Shown: positions 7,839 to 16,747 of the stretch, in pieces
Layout: each line of letters opens with the position of its first letter
Position numbering within the stretch: the first letter of the stretch is position 1
Origin: Clostridia bacterium
Lineage (GTDB): Bacteria; Bacillota; Clostridia; Christensenellales; CAG-138
Assembly (NCBI GenBank): GCA_017538255.1
Contig: JAFYJD010000003.1
Coordinates: forward strand, 1 to 61,651
DNA: 61,651 nt
Direction: 5' to 3'
Notes under the pieces: generated by a model
Databases searched by the model: none
Told to the model about the DNA's origin: nothing
The model's input: only the letters and a program-made list of their open reading frames with translations
Program-made: the position numbers and the translations under genes

Positions 7839-10085
7839 ATGATCCAGCTGCACTCAAAAGGCGTCTATCTTGTGGACGGCAAGCCCACCTTTGACGCTGT
7901 ATCCGGCATCACTCCCGAACAGGGACGCGAGAACACCATCGCGTATCAGATCATGCGCGCGCACGATGTTTCGGACGATCCGAAAAAGATGCGTATCCGC
8001 TTTGACTGCCTGATGAGCCATGACATCACCTACGTCGGCATCATCCAGACCGCGAGAGCATCCGGCCTCAAGCAGTTCCCGATCCCCTACGCGATGACCA
8101 ACTGCCACAACAGCCTTTGCGCGGTCGGCGGCACCATCAACGAGGACGATCACGTATTCGGTCTTTCCGCGGCTAAGAAATACGGCGGGATCTACGTTCC
8201 CGTGAACCAGAGCGTTATCCACAGTTATGCCCGCGAAGCGATGACGATGTGCGGCAATATGATCCTCGGCTCCGACAGCCACACCCGCTACGGTGCGCTC
8301 GGCACCATGGGCATTGGCGAGGGCGGTCCCGAACTCGTAAAACAGCTCCTTAAAAATACCTACGACGTAAACGCGCCCGAAGTCGTGCTCGTTTATCTCA
8401 CCGGCAAGCCCCGCCACGGCGTCGGCCCGCACGATGTTGCGATCGCGCTGGTTAAGGCGACCTTCGAGAGCGGCTTTGTTAAGAACAAGGTCCTCGAGTT
8501 CGTAGGCCCCGGCGTTGCCGAACTGCCCGCAGACTTCCGCAACGGCATCGACGTTATGACCACCGAAACCACCTGCCTCAGTTCCATCTGGGAGACCGAT
8601 GCGGAGATCGAAAACTACTACAAGACCTACGGTCGTCCCGAGGGATACAAGAAACTCGCTCCCAACGGCGTTGCATACTACGACAGTATGATCACCATCG
8701 AACTCGACAAGGTCGAATCGATGATCGCGCTCCCGTTCCATCCCTCCAACGCCTATACCATCAAGGAGTTCGTTGCGAATGCCGAGGAGATCCTCAAGGG
8801 CGTTCAGGCCGAGGCCGAGGCAAAGTTCAAGAAGGTCAGCGTAAACCTGCTCGACAAGATTGTCGACGGCAAGGTCATCGCGGATCAGGGTGTTATCGCG
8901 GGATGCAGCGGCGGTCTGTTCGACAACATCGTCGAAGCCGCCAACATTATGGACGGCCACGACGTAGGCGACGGCTATTTCGGCCTCTCCGTATACCCCA
9001 CCAGCGTTCCCACCAGCCTTGAGTTGACCAGGATCGGCGCGACAGAAAAACTTCTTGAGAGCGGCGCGATCATCAAACAGAGCTTCTGCGGTCCGTGCTT
9101 CGGCGCAGGCGACGTTCCCGCGAACAACGGTCTCTCCCTCCGCCACACCACCCGCAACTTCCCGAACCGCGAAGGCAGTAAGCCCGGCGAAGGTCAGATC
9201 AGTTTTGTATGCCTTATGGACTCCCGCTCCATCGCGGCGACCGCTCGCAACCACGGCGTCATCACCGCGGCGACCGATATCGACTACGACGATACCCACG
9301 TTGAGTATCACTTCGATAAGAGCGTTTACGACAGGCGCGTCTACAACGGCTTCGGCAAGCCCGATCCCACCGTTGAACTCAAACTCGGTCCCAACATCAC
9401 CGATTGGCCGGAGATGTTCCCGCTCACCGAGAACGCGCTGTTCGAGCTGGACGCGGTCATCCACGACCCCGTTACCACCACGGACGAACTCATCCCCTCG
9501 GGCGAGACCTCCAGCTACCGCTCCAACCCCCTCCGCCTTGCGGAGTTCGCGCTCTCCCGCCGCGTACCCGAGTACGTCGGTCGCTCCAAGCAGGTAATGG
9601 CTATGGACTTTGAGCGCCGTGCAGGTAAAAAGCCCGAGCGCATTATGGAAGCCCTCAAGCAGGTAGGCAACGCCGATGAACTTATCAACACCACCGGTTT
9701 CGGCTCCTGCGTATTTGCAAACAAGCCCGGCGACGGCTCCGCACGCGAGCAGGCTGCTTCCTGCCAGCGCGTTCTCGGCGGCTTTGCAAACATCTGCTAC
9801 GAGTACGCCACCAAGCGCTATCGCAGTAACTGCATCAACTGGGGCATCCTTCCCTTCACCATCGCGGAAGGCACCGAGTTCAACTATGACTGCGGCGACT
9901 TCGTATTCGTTCCCGGTATCCGCGAGGCGGTCGAAAAGGGCATCGAGGAGATCCCCGCAAAGGTCATCACCAAAGCAGGCGTCAAGGACATCACCCTCTA
10001 CATCAAGGGTCTCACCCAGGATGAGAAGGAGATCCTCCTTGAGGGCAACCTTATGAACTACTACAAGGCTCATATGGAGGACTGA
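7839..10085 (+). CDS. aconitase-family hydratase
   Basis: A 748-residue protein of the aconitase superfamily, predicted to carry a [4Fe-4S] cluster and to isomerise citrate/isocitrate or a related tricarboxylate. Seen: the substrate and cluster loops LGSDSHTRYGALGTMGIGEGG near residue 145, VIAGCSGG near residue 355 and SFCGPCFGAG near residue 420, and a C-terminal swivel domain with RYRSNCINWGILPF near residue 660. It is shorter than the 850-900 residues of AcnA or AcnB, so it belongs to a distinct subfamily and its substrate is uncertain. It has its own promoter and terminator, and no citrate synthase or isocitrate dehydrogenase lies in the window. Its bias toward C-ending codons suggests high expression. 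Confidence 0.88.
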   Translation: MIQLHSKGVYLVDGKPTFDAVSGITPEQGRENTIAYQIMRAHDVSDDPKKMRIRFDCLMSHDITYVGIIQTARASGLKQFPIPYAMTNCHNSLCAVGGTINEDDHVFGLSAAKKYGGIYVPVNQSVIHSYAREAMTMCGNMILGSDSHTRYGALGTMGIGEGGPELVKQLLKNTYDVNAPEVVLVYLTGKPRHGVGPHDVAIALVKATFESGFVKNKVLEFVGPGVAELPADFRNGIDVMTTETTCLSSIWETDAEIENYYKTYGRPEGYKKLAPNGVAYYDSMITIELDKVESMIALPFHPSNAYTIKEFVANAEEILKGVQAEAEAKFKKVSVNLLDKIVDGKVIADQGVIAGCSGGLFDNIVEAANIMDGHDVGDGYFGLSVYPTSVPTSLELTRIGATEKLLESGAIIKQSFCGPCFGAGDVPANNGLSLRHTTRNFPNREGSKPGEGQISFVCLMDSRSIAATARNHGVITAATDIDYDDTHVEYHFDKSVYDRRVYNGFGKPDPTVELKLGPNITDWPEMFPLTENALFELDAVIHDPVTTTDELIPSGETSSYRSNPLRLAEFALSRRVPEYVGRSKQVMAMDFERRAGKKPERIMEALKQVGNADELINTTGFGSCVFANKPGDGSAREQAASCQRVLGGFANICYEYATKRYRSNCINWGILPFTIAEGTEFNYDCGDFVFVPGIREAVEKGIEEIPAKVITKAGVKDITLYIKGLTQDEKEILLEGNLMNYYKAHMED

Positions 10086-10112
10086 TCGTCCATAGCCTGA
10101 TACAGAAACAGC

Positions 10113-10136
10113 GGGGGAGGCAAAAGCCTCCCCCTT
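10113..10136 (+). terminator. terminator after the aconitase-family gene
   Basis: Nine-bp stem (10113-10121 with 10126-10134) with an AAAA loop, 27 bases after the stop codon. The T tract is short (TT then G). Confidence 0.7.
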
Positions 10137-10182
10137 GTCATACCCGCGGCAAATCAAAAGTCCGCGCGGCGGGCTTGTTATG

Positions 10183-11031
10183 TCAATGATGATCCAATAA
10201 AATGTATTTGTTTAGATCGTGTGGATACTTGCACGCAAGTATATCCGCACTCAAAACTCTGACCGTATGCTCTTCAAAAGCATTTAAGATTCCCGCATCA
10301 TCGCCGGAGAGATAATACGATTCGTCCAAATCATTCCACTTCTGCTTTGCCGCCAAAACTTTTGCGCTGCTTTTCTCAATATACGGATGGACAACGTGAT
10401 GCAAAAACTCATGCACGACGGCATCCGCTCTGAATGCGCCGGAGGTGAATATGAACCTTGAGTCGAGCAGGGTATAATCGGAGGAGTAAACGCATTTTAT
10501 CGGATCAAGGCATATTTCGATATCTCTGATGGTGGAACCGTACCGCTCCGTGCATATTTCAAGGCAATTTTGGACCAAATCCAATTCGTCCTTATGGACG
10601 GCATTCTGATCTTCAACCCATTGTTTTACAAAAACCACATACTTCGCAAATCGTTTTGATTTCATAATGGTCGAAAGTGCTTCGGGGAAGCGAACGATCC
10701 AATCCCAAAACGCTTCGCCACGCTCTGCATCGGAAATATTGGAAGCGGAAAAAACTTTTTCTTTGAAAAGATCGAAGTTGCGGTATTCAAGGCTTGCATC
10801 ATCGATGAAATGAGCTGCCGTTTCAAGAAGAAAGGCGCGCGGCCAATAAGGGTATACCGCGCAGGTGTTCTGCCGAACTTCATTAAAAAACTTTGGGCAT
10901 TGAGCCGTGGAGATAAAGCGCTTCAACGTATCGATATGCTCTTTGCTGCGCTCAATATTGAAAAAATCATAACCGCATTGAAGCAGAGCGAAGTAAACGG
11001 CACTTATTTTGCTGTTTGTTATGATCTTCAT
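10183..11031 (-). CDS. putative cytoplasmic zinc metallopeptidase-like protein
   Basis: A 282-residue protein of unrecognised family, with no signal peptide or membrane helix. Its one telling motif is VVHEFLHHVVHP near residue 210, an HExxH zinc-peptidase signature. About 35 residues later comes GILNAFEEHTVRVL, where a glutamate could be the third zinc ligand as in gluzincins. The N-terminal 180 residues are Trp-, Phe- and Glu-rich and may be a substrate or partner domain. The gene stands between convergent aconitase and codirectional coaX. AAAGGAAC lies about ten bases before the ATG. Peptidase activity is inferred from the motif only. Confidence 0.65.
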   Translation of the reverse strand: MKIITNSKISAVYFALLQCGYDFFNIERSKEHIDTLKRFISTAQCPKFFNEVRQNTCAVYPYWPRAFLLETAAHFIDDASLEYRNFDLFKEKVFSASNISDAERGEAFWDWIVRFPEALSTIMKSKRFAKYVVFVKQWVEDQNAVHKDELDLVQNCLEICTERYGSTIRDIEICLDPIKCVYSSDYTLLDSRFIFTSGAFRADAVVHEFLHHVVHPYIEKSSAKVLAAKQKWNDLDESYYLSGDDAGILNAFEEHTVRVLSADILACKYPHDLNKYILLDHH

Positions 11032-11108
11032 TCTGTCGGGCGTTCCTTTGCTTTTTATATTGATAAGGAGCGTAAAATACGCTCCCCTAATGCCGAGTCT
11101 TTAATTAC

Positions 11109-11876
11109 TCACACCTTATTCATCTTATAGATAACGTTCAATCCCTGCAGCAGCAGATCGCGTTCAAGAATGATATCGTGCCTGCAGAGGGGGGTGATAT
11201 AGGGCGCGGAGCCGCCCGTTGCGATGATGGTGGAGGTATGCCCCAGTTCCTCCGCCATACGGTCGATGATGCCGTCCAACATAGCCGCCGCGCCGTACAT
11301 AACGCCGCTACGCATCGCGTCAACGGTGTTCTTTGCGATCACGTTGCCGGGCTGATCGAGGTTGATGCTCGGGAGCTGCGCGGTGCGGCTCGTCAGCGCG
11401 TCTATCGAGATGCGCGGACCCGCCATAATAACGCCGCCTATGTACATATTCTTTGGCTCGATGACCTCGATTGTAGTCGCGGTGCCGATGTCGATTAGAA
11501 TGAGCGGCGCTTTGCGCTTAGCGAGCGCGGCGACGGCGATAACGATGCGGTCGGAGCCGACGGAAGCGGGGTTGTCCATACGGATGTCGAGCCCGGTTTT
11601 AAGACCGTGTCCAACCACCATTGGGGGCTTGTGGATGATCTTGTAAACGCCGTTTCTGACAGCGTTGAATACGGGCGGCACGACGGAGGCGATGATGCAG
11701 TCCTCGATGTCCTCGATGCGGCAGCCGAAGGTCTCAAGCATACTCTTGATCTCAACGCCGTACTGGTCGGACGTGCGGGTCTTGTCAGTCGCAATGCGGA
11801 CTTCGCAGATTATCTTATCGTCTTTGATGCATCCGATGGTGATGTTGGTGTTGCCTATGTCTATTGCGAGCAGCAT
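11109..11876 (-). CDS. coaX: type III pantothenate kinase
   Basis: Phosphorylates pantothenate with ATP, the first step of coenzyme A synthesis. The 255-residue ASKHA-fold protein has the phosphate-1 loop (LLAIDIGNTNITIG), the pantothenate-site stretch (DNPASVGSDRI), phosphate-2 (ILIDIGTATTIEVI) and the GVIMAGPRIS region. It is the usual length for CoaX. It lies 26 bases downstream of a PanT-like transporter gene, so uptake and phosphorylation of pantothenate are probably cotranscribed. CoaBC is encoded divergently next to them. Confidence 0.97.
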   Translation of the reverse strand: MLLAIDIGNTNITIGCIKDDKIICEVRIATDKTRTSDQYGVEIKSMLETFGCRIEDIEDCIIASVVPPVFNAVRNGVYKIIHKPPMVVGHGLKTGLDIRMDNPASVGSDRIVIAVAALAKRKAPLILIDIGTATTIEVIEPKNMYIGGVIMAGPRISIDALTSRTAQLPSINLDQPGNVIAKNTVDAMRSGVMYGAAAMLDGIIDRMAEELGHTSTIIATGGSAPYITPLCRHDIILERDLLLQGLNVIYKMNKV

Positions 11877-11902
11877 TGTATTTAAACTTTTCCTTTCGGG
11901 AT

Positions 11903-12790
11903 TCAGTTTTTGGTTTTGAGCGGAAGCACCTTCGCACGGTGGAGCGCGGTGCCTACAAGGCCGGTTATCAGCGTGGAAACGATTATCTCAACAAGCGCGT
12001 TGATGCCGACAAACGCGATGATGAAAACGAAGATGTTGCGGCCCGCCATAAGGTTTTGTATATATTCGGTGTGGCCGAAAAGCCCGACGAGCGCCGTCAT
12101 AAAGAACAGCGTGTTTAAAAACGCGGAGAGAAAGCCCGCAACGAAGCATTCGGGCATTACCTCGATGCGCTTGTTTTTGCGGCTGTCAATAAGCGATACG
12201 ATGAACGCTATCGTGCCTATCGCGGCAAGCACCGCGCCGATGACGATATAGATCGTGCCGGGGTTTGTATGCCCCTCGGTGATGAGGCTCGCGGTCTGCG
12301 CGGCGGCGCTGTTATTTTTGTTGACGCCCGCGACGATAACAAACGCGCCTATCGCTGCAAGGATAACGCCCGCTATAAGCCCGAACAGCGCTGTGGAAAC
12401 TGAAACGCCGCCCCTCGTGGCGGTGCGTTTTTTGATCGCGTCGTAGATAAGACCGACGAGGAAGCCGTCAAGCGCGCGGGGAACGAACCTTTGGATGAAC
12501 GCGAGGAACGGGTTTATCGAAAAGAGGATCGCGCCCATACCGCTCGGAACGCCGATTGATATGCATTGCAGATAACTGAGTATGCCGAATACGCAGCCGA
12601 TGATAAGACCGCCGACGGGGCCGAGGGCTATCGCCGCTATGGCAACGGGTATGATGTTGAGCGTTATCGAAAGGGGACCTATCGGGATGGTGCCTATCGG
12701 GGTGAACGAGAACACCATAAGCAGCGCCGTAAGAAGCGCAAGGATCGCGAAGGCGCGTGTGTTTGCGATGCGTTTGAATTGATACTTCAT
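11903..12790 (-). CDS. panT: ECF transporter substrate-binding (S) component, probably for pantothenate
   Basis: A 295-residue integral membrane protein of the energy-coupling-factor S-component type, with N-terminal features RAFAILALLTALLMVFSF, LGPVGGLIIGCVFGILSY and a last helix ending TGLVGTALHRAK. Canonical S components are about 180-200 residues with six helices. This one has an extra block of about 85 residues (about 122-208) carrying two more helices, each containing LAAIG. Pantothenate specificity is inferred from its place directly upstream of coaX. The shared EcfA/T module is not in this window. AGGAGG precedes the ATG. Confidence 0.85.
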   Translation of the reverse strand: MKYQFKRIANTRAFAILALLTALLMVFSFTPIGTIPIGPLSITLNIIPVAIAAIALGPVGGLIIGCVFGILSYLQCISIGVPSGMGAILFSINPFLAFIQRFVPRALDGFLVGLIYDAIKKRTATRGGVSVSTALFGLIAGVILAAIGAFVIVAGVNKNNSAAAQTASLITEGHTNPGTIYIVIGAVLAAIGTIAFIVSLIDSRKNKRIEVMPECFVAGFLSAFLNTLFFMTALVGLFGHTEYIQNLMAGRNIFVFIIAFVGINALVEIIVSTLITGLVGTALHRAKVLPLKTKN

Positions 12791-12909
12791 TTTTCCTCCT
12801 ACTGCCGCTCATTATCGATGCGGCGTAAACAAATGGATCGCCGATGCGGGCTCTGCGCCGCTGCCGCTCCGAGGGGATACAGCGCGGCTTGCCGATGTTC
12901 GGCGTTATT

Positions 12910-12938
12910 ATTATATAGGCACGGCGCGATATTTGCAA
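12910..12938 (-). promoter_or_regulatory. promoter of panT-coaX with a long leader
   Basis: On the minus strand, TTGCAA (12933-12938), a 17-base spacer and TATAAT (12910-12915). The leader to the panT ATG is about 115 bases and contains several GC-rich self-complementary stretches. No known riboswitch is recognised in it. Confidence 0.65.
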
Positions 12939-12968
12939 GTATAATTTGCGGCGTTTTTGCGCTATCGC

Positions 12969-12997
12969 TTTACAAATCGGGCATAAACGGCTATACT
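12969..12997 (+). promoter_or_regulatory. promoter of coaBC
   Basis: TTTACA (12969-12974), a 17-base spacer and TATACT (12992-12997). It faces away from the panT promoter, so the two CoA transcripts diverge from a shared region of about 90 bases. Confidence 0.6.
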
Positions 12998-13054
12998 GTA
13001 TGATAGGACTATGGGCGATACGGGCTTTTGCCCGCGCTGAGGGGAGAGAAAAAT

Positions 13055-14248
13055 ATGCTTAAAGGCAAAACCGTACTTCTGGGCGTAACGGGCGGCATAG
13101 CCGCGTACAAGGCGGCGGCGCTCTGTTCGATGCTCGTTAAACAGCACGCCTCGGTCGAGGTGGTTATGACAAAGAACGCGACGGAGTTCGTTACCCCGCT
13201 CACCTTTGAGCAGCTTTCGGGCAACCGCGTCAGCGTCGATACTTTCGACCGCAATTTTGTGCATCAGGTGGAGCATATCTCGCTTGCAAAACGGGCGGAT
13301 ATCGTCATCATCGCGCCGGCGACGGCGAACGTTATCGCAAAACTCGCGCACGGCATCGCGGACGATATGCTGACGACGACCGTATTGGCGTGCACCTGTC
13401 CAAAACTCGTCGCGCCCGCTATGAATACCAATATGTATCAAAGCCGTATAACACAGGATAATATCTCCGCCCTGCTTCGTTACGGCTTTGAGGTGATCGA
13501 GCCCGCGAGCGGACGCCTTGCCTGCGGCGACGTCGGCACGGGCAAACTGCCCGAGCCCGAGGAGCTTATGTGGCATATCCTCAAAAGAATAGGCAGGGAG
13601 CACGACCTCGAGGGCAAAACGGTGCTCGTGACGGCAGGACCCACAAGGGAGAAGATAGATCCCGTGCGCTATATCACCAACCGTTCGAGCGGCAAGATGG
13701 GCTGCGCGATCGCGGAAGCGGCGATGCTGCGCGGCGCAAAGGTCATACTTGTTGCGGGACCGATGGAGGTCGCGCCGCCGCCGTTTGTTGAGGTCGTATC
13801 GGTCGAAAGCGCGGAGGATATGTTCGCCGCCGTTTCCGAAAGGGCGGGGGAAGCGGATATGATCTTCAAGGCCGCCGCCGTTGCGGACTATACGCCGAGC
13901 GAATATTCCGACGATAAGGTCAAGAAAAAGGACGGCGAGATGAGCATCGCCCTCAAACGCACAAAGGATATCCTAAAGCATCTCGGCCAAACGCGGCGTG
14001 AGGGGCAGGTGATCTGCGGTTTTTCGATGGAAACGCGCGATCTGATCGAAAACAGCGCAAAAAAACTTGCTTCAAAGAATGCGGATATGATCTGCGCCAA
14101 CAACCTCAAGACCGAGGGCGCGGGGTTTGGCACGGATACAAACGTTATAACCGTCATAACAAAGGGCGGAAATACCGAACTGCCGCTTCAGTCAAAGCGC
14201 GACGCGGCGAACGCGATAGTCGATATAGCCAAAGGTATGCTCAAATGA
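13055..14248 (+). CDS. coaBC: bifunctional phosphopantothenoylcysteine decarboxylase/synthetase
   Basis: Catalyses steps two and three of coenzyme A synthesis: CoaB ligates cysteine to 4'-phosphopantothenate using CTP, and CoaC decarboxylates the product with FMN. The N-terminal flavoprotein domain (about 1-180) shows LLGVTGGIAAYKA, the PAMNTNMY active-site stretch and ASGRLACGDVGTGKLPE. The C-terminal synthetase domain shows VTAGPTREKIDPVRYITNRSSGKMG and the AAVADYTP stretch. Start at 13055 follows a GAGGGGAGAG ribosome site. Length 397 residues is standard. The stop overlaps the following GNAT gene by four bases. Confidence 0.97.
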   Translation: MLKGKTVLLGVTGGIAAYKAAALCSMLVKQHASVEVVMTKNATEFVTPLTFEQLSGNRVSVDTFDRNFVHQVEHISLAKRADIVIIAPATANVIAKLAHGIADDMLTTTVLACTCPKLVAPAMNTNMYQSRITQDNISALLRYGFEVIEPASGRLACGDVGTGKLPEPEELMWHILKRIGREHDLEGKTVLVTAGPTREKIDPVRYITNRSSGKMGCAIAEAAMLRGAKVILVAGPMEVAPPPFVEVVSVESAEDMFAAVSERAGEADMIFKAAAVADYTPSEYSDDKVKKKDGEMSIALKRTKDILKHLGQTRREGQVICGFSMETRDLIENSAKKLASKNADMICANNLKTEGAGFGTDTNVITVITKGGNTELPLQSKRDAANAIVDIAKGMLK

Positions 14249-14877
14249 GCGCGCTCGACATAAACGCGTATAAGACCGCGCCGACAAGAGCCGCCGCGCT
14301 CGCGTTATTCAAAGAGGAACAGTTCCGAGTGCCCGAAAATATGCGTATCGTAGGCGACGATCAGTTCTCGCAGGACGATCTTTGCTCCTATACGGACGAG
14401 CCCTATTTTAAACTGTATCACGACCTTAAAAACATCAAAAGTCCGCGCATACCGGCGGACTTTTGCCTGTTCGACGGCGGCGCGGATGATTATTATGAAC
14501 ACATCCTGCGCTGTTATCCCGATATATCGATAACAAAGGACACCGTTATCGCATATAAAAACAGCCCGCAGTACGACGAGGGGCTGTTTATAATGCTTAA
14601 GGAACGGCTCACGGGCGATATCGCCGCATCGGGCATCGCGCTTATCGACCGCCGCATAGGAGAGGGCGTGCTCGACTGGATACAGGTCTCGCCCGAGTAC
14701 AGGCGCAGGGGACTCGGAAAGTTCGTGGTGTTGACCCTGCTTTCAAGGCTCAAAGACTCGGCGGAGTTCGCCACGGTATCGGGCAGGCTAAACGACGAAA
14801 ACGATCCTATGCGTCTATACGAAAACTGCGGCTTTACAAACGCTTATATCTGGCATATCCTTACAAAAAACGCTTAA
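14245..14877 (+). CDS. GNAT-family N-acetyltransferase
   Basis: A 210-residue protein with an acetyl-CoA-binding GNAT core in its C-terminal half: WIQVSPEYRRRGLGKFVV near residue 150, followed by DENDPMRLYENCGFT. The N-terminal half is not recognised. It shares an ATGA overlap with coaBC, so the two are translationally coupled. The substrate is unknown, and a link to CoA metabolism is suggested only by position. It converges on the next gene, with only three bases between the stop codons. Confidence 0.85.
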   Translation: MSALDINAYKTAPTRAAALALFKEEQFRVPENMRIVGDDQFSQDDLCSYTDEPYFKLYHDLKNIKSPRIPADFCLFDGGADDYYEHILRCYPDISITKDTVIAYKNSPQYDEGLFIMLKERLTGDIAASGIALIDRRIGEGVLDWIQVSPEYRRRGLGKFVVLTLLSRLKDSAEFATVSGRLNDENDPMRLYENCGFTNAYIWHILTKNA

Positions 14878-14880
14878 AAC

Positions 14881-15522
14881 CTAATAGATAGGTTCGACGG
14901 CGGAGCAGCTGACCTCGTATGCGGTGCGGTTGACGCTCTCGCCGCTTTCCGTTTGCTTTTTGTACTCGCGGCTTTGGAGTCTGCCGAGGACTTTTAGTTC
15001 GGTGCCGACGGGCATATCCTTCAAAAACCTTGCGTTGCGCCCCCACGCGATCAGCGGCAGATAGTCGGATTTACCGTAGCGGCGGTTGACGGCGATCAGC
15101 ACATCGGCGATCTCCCTGTCAAACGGCGTCGTGCGGTAGATCACTCTTTTGCATACGGAGCCAGTCAGTTCCGCTTCGTTGCCGTCCGCGGCATCATCCG
15201 CGTTTTCAAACTCGCGAGCGAATACCGTTATGATAAGGCGGCTCCCGCTCTCGGTGCGCTGGTTGTACGAGCGTATCTGTCCGCGCACAAAAAAACGCAT
15301 ATCCTCTTCAACCGGCATATCAAGAAGCAGGCGTTCGCTCACCGTAACGGGGATGCTGTCAACCGTGCCGCTTAGGCGCTTGGCGTCGAGCGTCAGCCTG
15401 TAAAACGCCTCGCCGTAGACGGAATGGCTGTACTCTGCGGGCGTTCTTGCGGTCCCTGTTATGAGTATCGTATTATTGTCGTAGGGCATATCAAAACCGT
15501 GTCGGAGCGCCGCCCCGATCAT
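14881..15522 (-). CDS. single-stranded DNA-binding-like protein with two OB-fold segments
   Basis: A 213-residue protein with two repeats of an SSB-like pattern. The first (about 18-110) contains ILITGTARTPAEYSHSVYGEAFY and MRFFVRGQIRSYNQ. The second (about 118-212) contains NRRYGKSDYLPLIAWGRNA and VGTELKVLGRLQSREY, which resembles the strand arrangement of bacterial SSB. It has no acidic SSB C-terminal tip, so it is probably not the main replication SSB. GGAAAGGAAAT precedes the ATG at 15522 and supports that start over Met12. It is a monocistronic gene between convergent neighbours. Confidence 0.6.
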   Translation of the reverse strand: MIGAALRHGFDMPYDNNTILITGTARTPAEYSHSVYGEAFYRLTLDAKRLSGTVDSIPVTVSERLLLDMPVEEDMRFFVRGQIRSYNQRTESGSRLIITVFAREFENADDAADGNEAELTGSVCKRVIYRTTPFDREIADVLIAVNRRYGKSDYLPLIAWGRNARFLKDMPVGTELKVLGRLQSREYKKQTESGESVNRTAYEVSCSAVEPIY

Positions 15523-15623
15523 ATTTCCTTTCCGAAAACTTGAACTACGATAATACTATTCATAATTGCGCGGAAATAGTATCCCTATTCGTCGATAAAC
15601 GAAAAGAAAACGGATTTTTGACG

Positions 15624-15651
15624 AAAAAACGCCGCCGAAAACTCGGCGGCG
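15624..15651 (-). terminator. terminator after the dipeptidase gene
   Basis: Nine-bp stem (15630-15638 with 15643-15651), followed on the minus strand by six T residues. It lies 17 bases beyond the dipeptidase stop. Confidence 0.9.
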
Positions 15652-15668
15652 AGGGAAGGGGCTCTCGG

Positions 15669-16601
15669 CTATATAAAGTGGAGTATATAGCGGTAGAGGT
15701 TGTTGAACATAATATCGGCAACTTCGCGTTCGTTAAGCCCCAGTTTTATAAGGCGCTCCGCGATCAGAGGGAAGCCCGAACTGTTTTTTAGCGCGTCGAT
15801 ATAGCGGTTCATCCCGTCAAAATCGGAGCCGAGCGCAACGCAGGACACGCCGCCGATCTCGATAAAGTGTGCGATATGCGCGATAACATCGTCGATGGTT
15901 GCTGCTTTTTTGTCGGTCAACTGCTTGTAGTAAAAGTTGACGCCGATAACGCCTCCCATGGTGGATATAGCACGGATATGCTCGTCTTTGATGCAGCGCG
16001 GACTGTCGCAGAGCGCACGGGCGTTCGTGTGCGACGAGAATATCGGCCGCGTTGAAAGCGAGAGCACATCGTCGATGCCGGCGTCGTTAAGATGCGCAAC
16101 ATCCACCGCGATGCCAAGGCGGCACATCTCTGCGACCGCTTCGCGCCCAAGCCGCGTAAGCCCCTTTTTGCTCTTTTTGACGGCGGGATAGGCAAGGCGG
16201 TTGACATCGTTCCAGGTAAGAGTCATTGCGCGAACGCCGAGCCTGTGCAGTATCGCGAGGTTGTAAAGATTCGCTTCGATCGCTTCGCCGCCCTCAACGG
16301 TCAAAACCGTGGCGATCCTGTCGGACGCGGGATCGAAATCGGAGGTAAGCGGGGTGAGGACGGGGTTTGATTCGAGCATTCGATAGTATGCGTCGATCAT
16401 ACCCGTGCATTGGCAGAGCGGGTTTTTGTCGAGCAGCATATCTATCCACGCGGCAAAGAACTGCAGTTTGACGCCGCCTGCGATAAGCGCGTCGAGCGTG
16501 ATGCTTTGATCCTTTACCGGGGCGGCGATATCGTAGCCGCGCTCGAGCATACCGTATAAAAAATCACAATGCCCGTCCGCGGCGGGGAAGATGCGCGTCA
16601 T
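15669..16601 (-). CDS. membrane dipeptidase, peptidase family M19
   Basis: Zinc-dependent dipeptidase of the renal dipeptidase family, 310 residues. Metal ligands are visible in DGHCDFL near the N-terminus (HxD), TVEGGEA (bridging Glu), SSHTNARALCDSPR (His) and LGSDFDGM near the C-terminus (Asp). No signal peptide is present, so it is probably cytoplasmic and acts on dipeptides. GGGAG precedes two in-frame ATGs. The one at 16601 (spacing nine bases) is preferred to 16607 (spacing three). A promoter with an extended TATAAT lies at about 16632-16637. Confidence 0.92.
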   Translation of the reverse strand: MTRIFPAADGHCDFLYGMLERGYDIAAPVKDQSITLDALIAGGVKLQFFAAWIDMLLDKNPLCQCTGMIDAYYRMLESNPVLTPLTSDFDPASDRIATVLTVEGGEAIEANLYNLAILHRLGVRAMTLTWNDVNRLAYPAVKKSKKGLTRLGREAVAEMCRLGIAVDVAHLNDAGIDDVLSLSTRPIFSSHTNARALCDSPRCIKDEHIRAISTMGGVIGVNFYYKQLTDKKAATIDDVIAHIAHFIEIGGVSCVALGSDFDGMNRYIDALKNSSGFPLIAERLIKLGLNEREVADIMFNNLYRYILHFI

Positions 16602-16696
16602 AGTCATGTTCTCCCTTTTTGAATTGTTAATATTATACCACTTAACTTTCGCGGATAACAGCGTTTTTGGCATAAAATGCGAACAAATTGCTAAAT

Positions 16697-16727
16697 GAAA
16701 AAACCGACCGCGCATCGGCGCGGTCGG
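16697..16727 (-). terminator. terminator after htpG
   Basis: Ten-bp stem (16704-16713 with 16718-16727), followed on the minus strand by T residues. It sits about 20 bases past the htpG stop. Confidence 0.88.
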
Positions 16728-16747
16728 GAAAAGTAAAAAGCGATGCG

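Noticed and set aside
7854..10157. A 767-codon open frame on the minus strand, antisense to the aconitase-family gene
   Set aside because: It mirrors the plus-strand gene codon for codon. The plus frame has clear family motifs, a ribosome site and a promoter; the minus frame has none. It is an effect of GC-biased codon use.
14041..14160. Possible frameshift between the two CoaBC domains
   Set aside because: Both domains read through in one frame of 397 residues with all motifs, so the gene is intact.
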